Shown in pieces: positions 1-5,974 of a DNA stretch of 13,656 nt. The stretch lies in NCBI GenBank assembly GCA_031404635.1, contig JANNHY010000159.1:1-13656 (forward strand). Reading direction: 5' to 3'. Origin of the DNA: JAENVT01 sp031404635. Lineage in GTDB: Bacteria; Actinomycetota; Acidimicrobiia; Acidimicrobiales; Ilumatobacteraceae. How positions within the stretch are numbered: the stretch's first letter is position 1; every line of letters begins with the position of its first letter. Below the pieces are notes generated by a model. That model had not been told where the DNA came from and ran no database searches. It worked only from the letters and a program-made list of their open reading frames with translations. The position numbers and the translations under genes were made by a program.

Positions 1-2
1 CG

Positions 3-50
3 CCGATCGACTACCTGGACTTCGCCCCGCCCGTGAGCGGTCTGGGTTCC
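3..50 (+). pseudogene. Fragment of UbiD-family decarboxylase, cut at a join with ettA
   Basis: Read in the third forward frame, these bases give PIDYLDFAPPVSGLGS. I remember this as the conserved C-terminal segment of UbiD-type prenylated-FMN decarboxylases, where IDYLDFASPVSGLGSKMG is typical. The similarity stops after the GS, and from base 47 the second frame is clearly EttA. The bases TTCC (47-50) fit both sides, so the breakpoint lies there. Only about 16 residues are visible. The assignment rests on memory of the family motif and cannot be extended within the window. It could be a real deletion fusion or an assembly or cloning chimera. Confidence 0.5.
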
Positions 51-1060
51 TCGACAACGTCGCCGAGTGGATCCTCGAACTCGATCGCGGCGGCTACTAC
101 CCGTTCAAGGGCAACTACTCGTCGTGGCTCGAGCAGAAGCAGGAGCGCCTGGCTCGCGAGGAGAAGGGCAACGAGGCTCGCCAGCGAACGCTTCAGCGCG
201 AACTCGAATGGGTGCGGATGGCGCCAAAGGCTCGCCAGGCCAAGGGCAAGGCCCGTCTCGCCGCCTACGACAAGTTGCAACTGGAGGCAGAGGCTGCCGA
301 GCGCGGCCCCGATCGGTTGGAGATGGCCATCCCGGTCGGTCGGCGTCTCGGCGACACCGTCATCGAGGTCGCAGGGTTGCGCAAGGGATTCGGCGACCGC
401 TTGCTGATCGAGGAACTGTCGTTCACGCTCCCCCGCGCCGGAATCGTCGGCATCATCGGCCCGAACGGCGCCGGCAAGACGACGCTGTTCAAGATGCTCA
501 CTGGCCACGAGCCCGTCGACAGCGGAACGGTCACGATCGGCGACACGGTCGACCTTGCCTACGTCGATCAGTCGCGCGACACCCTCAGTACCGATGCCAC
601 GGTCTTCGAGGAGATCACCGGTGGCGTCGAACACATGAGGGTCGGAAACCGCGAGATCCATGGCCGCGCCTACTGCGCCAGCTTCAACTTCAAGGGCAGC
701 GATCAACAGAAACTGGTTGGCGACCTCTCCGGCGGGGAGCGAAACCGTGTGCACCTCGCCAAGGTGTTGAAGACCGGCGGCAACGTGCTGCTGCTCGACG
801 AGCCAACCAACGACCTCGATGTCGATACGCTGCGCGCCCTGGAGTCCGCACTCGAGAACTTCCCAGGTTGCGCCGTGGTTATCAGCCACGACCGTTGGTT
901 CCTCGACCGCATCGCTACTCACGTGTTGGCGTTCGAGGGCGACAGCCAGGTGCGCTGGTTCGAAGGCAACTTCAGCGAGTACGAGGCGTGGCGTCACAAG
1001 GAGTTCGGGGCCAGCGCCGACCAGCCGCATCGCATCAAGTACAAGCCTCTCGCTCGCTAG
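47..1060 (+). CDS. ettA: Energy-dependent translational throttle protein EttA (ABC-F ATPase), 5'-truncated
   Basis: This is the C-terminal 337 residues of an ABC-F protein of about 555 residues. EttA binds the ribosomal E site and gates the first translation steps according to the ATP/ADP ratio; it is cytosolic. Visible parts in order are: the end of ABC domain 1 (FLDNVAEWILELDRG, from base 47); the inter-domain linker with the family motif ELEWVR (ending near 220) and KARQAKGKARL; and a complete second ABC domain. That domain has Walker A GPNGAGKTT (458-484), signature LSGGER (725-742), Walker B LLLDEPTND (788-814) and H-loop ISHDRWFLDRIATH. The end, RIKYKPLAR, is typical of the family. The VTHDRY that should precede FLDNV is absent: upstream codons are unrelated, so domain 1 is lost at a join rather than merely cut by the window. 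The signature and Walker B neighbourhood resembles actinobacterial copies. Confidence 0.95.
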   Translation, partial: FLDNVAEWILELDRGGYYPFKGNYSSWLEQKQERLAREEKGNEARQRTLQRELEWVRMAPKARQAKGKARLAAYDKLQLEAEAAERGPDRLEMAIPVGRRLGDTVIEVAGLRKGFGDRLLIEELSFTLPRAGIVGIIGPNGAGKTTLFKMLTGHEPVDSGTVTIGDTVDLAYVDQSRDTLSTDATVFEEITGGVEHMRVGNREIHGRAYCASFNFKGSDQQKLVGDLSGGERNRVHLAKVLKTGGNVLLLDEPTNDLDVDTLRALESALENFPGCAVVISHDRWFLDRIATHVLAFEGDSQVRWFEGNFSEYEAWRHKEFGASADQPHRIKYKPLAR

Positions 1061-1077
1061 AAGCGCCAGACTGTCTC

Positions 1078-1383
1078 GTGGCCACTCGACTGATCACCCG
1101 GGCATGCATCGCCGTCTTTGCCTCCGGCATCGCCGGTTTGATCATCTCGTCGATCGCTGGCAACAACAACGGGGTGGTGCTCACCATCGGCGGGGGCATC
1201 GTGTTGGCCGCGATCGTGTTGATGACCGTGAAGACGGTGACGGTGAGCGAGCGGATCGACGTCTTCGACGATGCCGCTGCCGAGCACCTCGAAGCCCATG
1301 TGGCCCGGCTCGTCGAGCAGGGTGCCGACGAGACGGACGTACGCACACTGGTGCGCGAGGCGCGCCGTAGCAGGCGCCGATGA
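1078..1383 (+). CDS. Small two-helix membrane protein of unknown function
   Basis: A 101-residue protein starting at GTG 1078, 17 bases after the ettA stop. Residues 8-27 (IAVFASGIAGLIISSIAG core) and about 33-54 (VVLTIGGGIVLAAIVLMT) are two strongly hydrophobic segments separated by a short NNN turn, which suggests a helical hairpin in the cytoplasmic membrane. The remaining tail of about 45 residues is charged and probably helical, first acidic (ERIDVFDDAAAEHLE) and then very basic (REARRSRRR). No family is recognised and no catalytic motif is visible. Its position between ettA and the CysQ-like gene, with gaps of 17 and 13 bases, suggests co-transcription. No good ribosome binding site precedes the GTG. 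The start is chosen because it is the only start codon ahead of the first hydrophobic segment and after ettA. Confidence 0.72.
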   Translation: MATRLITRACIAVFASGIAGLIISSIAGNNNGVVLTIGGGIVLAAIVLMTVKTVTVSERIDVFDDAAAEHLEAHVARLVEQGADETDVRTLVREARRSRRR

Positions 1384-1396
1384 CCAGCAGGCAAGG

Positions 1397-2161
1397 ATGA
1401 CCGCCGAGAGCGACGCCAGGCTGGCCGCCAGGCTGGCCACCGAGGCCGGACGTTTGCTGGTCGAGCTGCGCAACGAACTCACCCGGGCGGGTGCTGCGCC
1501 GTGGCAGGTGATGGACACGGGCGATCTGGCCAGCCACCGTTTCCTTGTCGAGGCCCTGGCCGATGCCCGACCTGACGACGCGGTGCTGTCGGAGGAGGGC
1601 CTGGAAGATCCCCGTCGCTTCGCCGCAGACAGGGTGTGGATCGTCGATCCGCTCGATGGCACGAGCGAATTCGGCGAACATGGCCGGCATGACTGGGCGG
1701 TACACGTCGCTCTCTGGGATGCCGATCATCTCGCTGCCGGCGCAGTCAGCATTCCCGCTCTCGGGATCACCTTTTGCACCGATCCCGCACCGGTCGTACC
1801 CGCCTCCGGCCGCTCACGGGCCAGACTGGTCACGTCGCGCAGCAGAAATCCGTATGTGGCCGTCGTCGTTGCCAATGCTCTCGACGCCGACGCCGTGCGG
1901 CTCGGCTCGGCGGGCGCCAAAGCGATGGCCGTGGTCACCGGCGAAGCCGACATCTACGTGCACGACGGCGGCATGTACCAATGGGATTCGGCCGCACCCA
2001 CGGCAGTCGCCCTGGCTGCCGGGTTACATGTCAGCCGGATCGACGGCTCTCCGATGGTCTTCAATGCTCGCGACCCGTGGCTGCCGGATCTGCTGATCTG
2101 CCGACCCGAACTCGCCGAGCCGGTGCTCGAAGCGCTGCGCAATAGCCGGCGGCAGGCCTGA
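1397..2161 (+). CDS. cysQ: CysQ-type 3'(2'),5'-bisphosphate nucleotidase / inositol monophosphatase family
   Basis: A 254-residue Mg-dependent, Li-sensitive phosphatase of the FIG/IMPase superfamily. Closely related actinobacterial proteins (the Rv2131c type) hydrolyse 3'-phosphoadenosine-5'-phosphate and can also act on inositol phosphates or fructose bisphosphate, so the exact substrate is uncertain. Metal-binding motifs are complete: SEE at residues 65-67, WIVDPLDGT with D84 and D87, and WDSAAP with D197. Family landmarks GSAGAKAMAVVTG and DPWLPDLLICR are also present. The start is ATG 1397, preceded by an AGGCAAGG purine stretch, and it gives the usual length. An upstream in-frame extension reaches back into the small membrane-protein gene and is not conserved-looking. 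Its role would be to remove PAP produced in sulfate assimilation or sulfation. Confidence 0.88.
   Translation: MTAESDARLAARLATEAGRLLVELRNELTRAGAAPWQVMDTGDLASHRFLVEALADARPDDAVLSEEGLEDPRRFAADRVWIVDPLDGTSEFGEHGRHDWAVHVALWDADHLAAGAVSIPALGITFCTDPAPVVPASGRSRARLVTSRSRNPYVAVVVANALDADAVRLGSAGAKAMAVVTGEADIYVHDGGMYQWDSAAPTAVALAAGLHVSRIDGSPMVFNARDPWLPDLLICRPELAEPVLEALRNSRRQA
1415..1438 (+). repeat. Two tandem 12-base units at the start of the CysQ-like gene
   Basis: GCCAGGCTGGCC occurs twice back to back and encodes ARLA-ARLA in the first helix of the phosphatase. Each unit is itself almost self-complementary (GCCAG/CTGGC), so the early mRNA could form a small hairpin. It looks like slippage in a coding helix, not a mobile or regulatory element. 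Confidence 0.7.
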
Positions 2162-2229
2162 GTCCGACATCGTCGTCGGCGCCGCTGCTCGACAACATAA
2201 ACGACTCCGAAGACTCGTAGAATTGGATC

Positions 2230-4158
2230 ATGACTCTAGCGGCGACGGGTGACGGTGGGCTCATCGAGCCGACCCTCGTAGGGCGTATTGTTGCTTCTCG
2301 GATGCCCGGCCTGACGATCGCGGCGATGACGTCGATCGGCGCTGGCGCCATCCACGCCGCCGCGGCCGGTGTGCACGCAGAACACCCACAACTGGCCCGA
2401 CTGTTCATTCTCATCGCCGTCGCCCAGGTCGGCGCCGCCGTTGTAGCCATGTCGCGCCCCAATCGCTGGGTCGCCTTCCTCGTCGTCGCCGTCAACGCCG
2501 TGGCAGTCGGCGGATGGCTGACGACTCGAATCACTGGTATCTCCTGGATCGACGGCCTCGAAGTGCGCGAGGCCGCGCAGTTTGCCGACTCCGCATCCGC
2601 GCTGCTTGCCGCAACCGCAGTGGGTTGCAGTATCGCCGCGTCGATGATCGGAAAGCGACACTCCTCGACCCAGCGGCTGTCGTTTCCGGCGCTGGCCGTG
2701 GCTGCGCTGACGGTGCCGGCGATGCTCAGCGGCGGAACCCATGTGCACAGCCACACCCCTGCTGCCGCAGCCGGCAGCGCCATCGTCGACGAGTCGCAAC
2801 CGCATGGTCATACGGCCGACGGGGTAGCGGTCGCAGAAATCGACGCAGCAGCGACAGCAGCCGTCGACGAGTCGCAGCCACACCCGCACGACGCCGCCGC
2901 CACGGTGACGGGCGCTGCGACCTGGCCGCGTCCTTGGGATCCGACGCAGCCGATCGACGTCTCGGGTGTTACAGGAGTGACATCCGAGCAGGAGGCGCGA
3001 GCCACCAAACTGATCGAAGACTCGTTGAAGGACCTGCCGAAGTACGCCGACACGGCGGCGGCCATCGCCAATGGCTATACCTCGATCGGCGACGCCGGCA
3101 CGGGCAGCGAGCACTTCATCAAGCCGTCGCTCATCCAAGACGACGCCTTCCTCGACTCCACCCAACCGGAGTCGCTCGTCTACACGGTCAACGGCGACGC
3201 CAGAATCCTGGCCGGGGCCATGTACATCGCTAGTGCCCGCCCGACCGACGACCCGAGCCTGCTCGAGTTCGCCGGTCCACTCATGCAGTGGCACAACCAC
3301 GGAAATCTGTGCTGGGCGGTGGGCGACGACGGCGTGCCCAGAATCGTCGGCATCACCGACGCCAACGGCAAGTGCGCCCGCGGGGTCAACACCGGCGGCG
3401 AAAACCCGATGGTGCACGTATGGGTCACACCGCATCCGTGCGGGGTGTTCGCCGCGCTCGAAGGTGTCGGTGCCGGTCAGGCCGCTGTTCCCGACGCGCA
3501 GCGCGCCGACATGTGCAATCAGCCCCATCCGCACGCTGCGGCAGCGGTGGCCACCGCGCCGTACGACCCGACGCAGCCGATCGACTTGGGTGGCGTCGAT
3601 GGCGTGACACCCGAGCAACAAGCTGCCGCCGAGAACCTGGTGGCCCTCAACGTCGTTCGCCTGCCGCAGTGGTCCGATTACAAGGTTGCCGAGGCCGCCG
3701 GCTTTCACAGCATCGGCGACGGCCTCAGCGGATTCGAGCATTTCATCAAATGGGATTGGATCAACGACGACGTTTCCCTTGATCCCGACCATCCCGAGAG
3801 CCTGGTGTATCAGCGGCAGCCGGACGGCTCGAAGAAGCTGGTCAGCGCGATGTACTTTCTTCCCGAAACCGTGGCGCTGGCCGACGTGCCCAACATCGGT
3901 GGCGCGCTGATGCAGTGGCACATCCACGACAACTTGTGCTTCACCGACGATCCCATTGCGCCGCTGGTCCGCGGTATCACCGACTCCAGTGGCAACTGCG
4001 CGGCACCGCTCTCCAAGTTGCGCCCAGCACCGATGATCCACGTCTGGATCACGCCCCACAAGTGCGGGCCGTTCGCTGCGTTGGAAGGTATCGGCGCCGG
4101 ACAGATCGACGCCGGGGAGACCCGGTTGTGCGATGTCGCCCACGGCTCAGGGTTCTAG
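2230..4158 (+). CDS. Membrane-anchored protein with two tandem Cys/His-rich extracytoplasmic domains (unknown family)
   Basis: A 642-residue protein starting at ATG 2230. Five hydrophobic segments lie near residues 27-49, 55-74, 80-98, 121-140 and 150-168. A flexible Ala/His-rich linker follows (HVHSH at 171-175, QPHGHT, QPHPHD). Then come two homologous domains of about 200 residues, 236-432 and 445-642. Both share DPTQPID, a VTxEQ helix start, EHFIK, PESLVY, LMQWHxHxNLC, GITDxxGxC, HVWxTPHxCGxFAALEGxGAGQ and a late Cys. Matched positions are H355/H357/C361/C382/H396/H402/C404/C429 in copy 1 and H564/H566/C570/C590/H604/H610/C612/C634 in copy 2. Four Cys per copy in an exported domain suggest disulfides, and the HxH plus HxxxxxHxC pattern suggests metal binding. 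These functions are inference; I recognise no named family. The gene has its own 68-base upstream spacer and may be monocistronic. Confidence 0.85.
   Translation: MTLAATGDGGLIEPTLVGRIVASRMPGLTIAAMTSIGAGAIHAAAAGVHAEHPQLARLFILIAVAQVGAAVVAMSRPNRWVAFLVVAVNAVAVGGWLTTRITGISWIDGLEVREAAQFADSASALLAATAVGCSIAASMIGKRHSSTQRLSFPALAVAALTVPAMLSGGTHVHSHTPAAAAGSAIVDESQPHGHTADGVAVAEIDAAATAAVDESQPHPHDAAATVTGAATWPRPWDPTQPIDVSGVTGVTSEQEARATKLIEDSLKDLPKYADTAAAIANGYTSIGDAGTGSEHFIKPSLIQDDAFLDSTQPESLVYTVNGDARILAGAMYIASARPTDDPSLLEFAGPLMQWHNHGNLCWAVGDDGVPRIVGITDANGKCARGVNTGGENPMVHVWVTPHPCGVFAALEGVGAGQAAVPDAQRADMCNQPHPHAAAAVATAPYDPTQPIDLGGVDGVTPEQQAAAENLVALNVVRLPQWSDYKVAEAAGFHSIGDGLSGFEHFIKWDWINDDVSLDPDHPESLVYQRQPDGSKKLVSAMYFLPETVALADVPNIGGALMQWHIHDNLCFTDDPIAPLVRGITDSSGNCAAPLSKLRPAPMIHVWITPHKCGPFAALEGIGAGQIDAGETRLCDVAHGSGF
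2785..2876 (+). repeat. 15-base coding repeat within the His-rich linker (78-base period)
   Basis: GTCGACGAGTCGCA, preceded by C in both cases, occurs at 2785-2798 and 2863-2876. It encodes VDESQPH twice with a 26-codon period. Each copy leads into a short His motif (HGHT, HPHD), so the linker itself seems to have grown by internal duplication. Confidence 0.75.
2941..3585 (+). repeat. Anchor repeats of an internal domain duplication (627-base period)
   Basis: CCGACGCAGCCGATCGAC is identical at 2941-2958 and 3568-3585, exactly 627 bases (209 codons) apart. The same offset holds for the EHFIK codons (3109 and 3736) and for ATGCAGTGGCAC (3283 and 3910). After one codon is lost the offset is 624 for the GITD and HVW motifs (3349/3973 and 3415/4039). 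This constant register shows the second half of the gene is a duplicate of the first exported domain. Confidence 0.85.
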
Positions 4159-4194
4159 CCGGAAGCTTCGACACTTCTGTCCAGTCGCCGACTT

Positions 4195-5862
4195 CTACGG
4201 CACGGTCAGCACCGTGACAACCCCGGTGTTGCCGTCGACGCGTACCCTGGCTCCGTCGGGGATGTTCCTCGTCGCTCCGGTAGCTGAGACCACACATGGA
4301 ACGCCGAGCTCGCGACTGACGATGATGGCGTGGCTCAAGACAGCGCCGACATCGACGACGACCGCCGCTGCAGGCACGAACAGCGGCGTCCATGACGGGT
4401 CGGTGATCGGCGCGATCAGCACATCGCCGGGCTGCAGCGCCGACGGGTCATTGGAGTCGAGCACCACCCTCGCCGTGCCCTCAGCGACCCCCGGGCAGCC
4501 GGGCAAACCCGCCAGGGTGTCGCCACTCGACAACCGGTCGACGCTGGCGGCGTCGCGGCGAGGCCAGTTCTCCGGTCCGTCCGTACGCCCGACGAACACG
4601 AACGGCGGCTCCAGCTCCTCGAGCTTGCGGTACTCGGCGCGTCGGGTCCGGATTTCTTCAGTCAGTGAATGCGGATCGGCGAGCAAAGTGGGCATCTCCA
4701 CCTCGCGGACGAAGCCGAAGTCTTCGATCTCATCAAACGCCTCGCGCTCGACCATCCGCCTACCCAGTTCGCGCATCGCCATGCGCATCTCGTGGATGAC
4801 CCTGATGTTGTTGGTCTTGGTGCGCTCGCGCCCAGGCAACCATGCCGCCGAGCATCCGATCGCCGCGGCCAGCTGGCCGTGGGTGGCCGGGTCGCCCTCG
4901 ACCATCGACAGCAGTTCAGCGGAAGCCGCAGCACGGTGCTCGGCAAGAATGGCGGTCTGCCGCGCCGGATCGGCCGATTCGGGGGCAGGACGCATGCGCT
5001 CGATGGCGGCCAACGCCAAGGCCGGTCTGGTTTCCCACGACGGCGATCGGCTCTCCCACTCGTTCGGGCCGCGGCTGCCGAACTCGTAGACGAAGTCGTC
5101 GAAGGCTTCACTGAACTCAGCAGACTCTGGCTCCATCCGAGACAGCGTCCACATCGCGTAGCTCGGCGCCGCCGAGTCGACGTCGCCGATGCCCGAGATG
5201 ATCCGCATGATCAGGTCGGGCCGACCGACCGCGGTGGCCACTGCAGTGATGACGCCGACCGGCACCGTGGCCATGTAGGTCGTGAACAGATGGTGGGCGA
5301 ACATCGTGCGGTGCATCGGGAGCAGCCATCGGAAACGTTCCCAGAGCTGCTCGTCGCTGAGCGTGGCCAGGTCTGGGCGGTTGTCGCGCAGGGCCTTGCT
5401 CTCGGCGCGGTCATCGGTGAGCTCGGTGAGGTCGTCGAGCCGCTGCTGACCGAACACCCAGGCAAACGTCGCCCCGATCTTCTCCGTCAGATCGGGTCGC
5501 ACGTCGCCGGCCATCTCCTCGTACGGTGGGATGCCGGGCTGGGCGCCGAAGAACTGCTCGTCCATCATCTGCCACGACAGACCGGGAGCGCGCTCGCCGA
5601 ACAACCGGATCAGCGAGGCATTGAGATAGCAGTAGCCGCCCTGCACGCCGAGTTGGCAATAGTCGCCGCGCGGGAACTCATCGAGATCGAACGCACCCAT
5701 CCTTTCCCAGGCGTCACGCCAACCGAGCTCAGCGAGATACAGCGCCGTGTCGGCGGTCAAAGGGGTGACCGGATCGGGGAAAACCTCGCCGACGTTCGCC
5801 CGGGTGTAGATCGGAAAGCGCTCGGACAGCGAGGTATCGGTGACGTAATAACGGTCGCTCAT
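4195..5862 (-). CDS. PEP-utilising-enzyme mobile (phosphohistidine) domain protein lacking an ATP-grasp domain
   Basis: A 555-residue protein. Its C-terminal part (about 452-555) is the swivelling phosphohistidine domain found in PEP synthase, pyruvate phosphate dikinase and rifampin phosphotransferase. It opens with GLPGCPGVAEGTARV and contains GAVLSHAIIVSRELGVPCVV with the phosphate-accepting His at residue 511 (codon at 4330-4332). The first 450 or so residues are largely helical and not ATP-grasp; by domain order they correspond to the substrate-binding middle region of rifampin phosphotransferases. Without an ATP-grasp domain it would need a partner encoded elsewhere; none is in this window. 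The start is ATG 5862, with GGGGGAG a few bases upstream; longer readings would run into the divergent gene. It converges with the tandem-domain gene, 36 bases away. Substrate unknown. Confidence 0.82.
   Translation of the reverse strand: MSDRYYVTDTSLSERFPIYTRANVGEVFPDPVTPLTADTALYLAELGWRDAWERMGAFDLDEFPRGDYCQLGVQGGYCYLNASLIRLFGERAPGLSWQMMDEQFFGAQPGIPPYEEMAGDVRPDLTEKIGATFAWVFGQQRLDDLTELTDDRAESKALRDNRPDLATLSDEQLWERFRWLLPMHRTMFAHHLFTTYMATVPVGVITAVATAVGRPDLIMRIISGIGDVDSAAPSYAMWTLSRMEPESAEFSEAFDDFVYEFGSRGPNEWESRSPSWETRPALALAAIERMRPAPESADPARQTAILAEHRAAASAELLSMVEGDPATHGQLAAAIGCSAAWLPGRERTKTNNIRVIHEMRMAMRELGRRMVEREAFDEIEDFGFVREVEMPTLLADPHSLTEEIRTRRAEYRKLEELEPPFVFVGRTDGPENWPRRDAASVDRLSSGDTLAGLPGCPGVAEGTARVVLDSNDPSALQPGDVLIAPITDPSWTPLFVPAAAVVVDVGAVLSHAIIVSRELGVPCVVSATGATRNIPDGARVRVDGNTGVVTVLTVP
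4201..4216. terminator. Small hairpin near the convergent gene ends, possible weak terminator
   Basis: CACGGT and ACCGTG form a perfect six-pair stem around the loop CAGC, 42 bases after the stop of the tandem-domain gene and inside the last codons of the minus-strand gene. There is no T-rich tract on either side. It is the only stem seen in this convergent region, and its function is doubtful. Confidence 0.2.
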
Positions 5863-5953
5863 TCGCTCCCCCAGACAGGTGCAGTTGCGTCGAAGGGTAG
5901 CCAAGGCCACTCTGTGACGTATGTATCGGCAAGCGCCGCGACCAACGGCGTCG

Positions 5954-5966
5954 GATTGCTGCAATC
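5954..5966. promoter_or_regulatory. 13-base palindrome in the divergent intergenic region
   Basis: GATTGC-T-GCAATC is a perfect six-base inverted repeat around one base. It lies 9 bases ahead of the proposed GTG start of the ABC1-type kinase and within the 112-base spacer between divergent genes (5863-5974). It could be an operator. If the longer ATG start at 5921 is used instead, it would be coding. I found no convincing -10/-35 pair in the spacer on either strand. Confidence 0.3.
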
Positions 5967-5974
5967 ATTCAGGG

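Noticed and set aside
2189..2223. Possible promoter TCGACA ... TAGAAT ahead of the tandem-domain gene
   Set aside because: The spacer would be 23 bases, too long for a normal sigma-70-type promoter.
2236..4143. A long open frame on the minus strand opposite the tandem-domain gene
   Set aside because: It is the mirror of a high-G+C gene. Its product shows no family motif, and the plus-strand frame has duplicated conserved domains and membrane helices.
5863..5964. Longer start for the phosphohistidine-domain gene
   Set aside because: The added residues are not conserved-looking and would overlap the divergent kinase start. ATG 5862 has a good GGGGGAG site.
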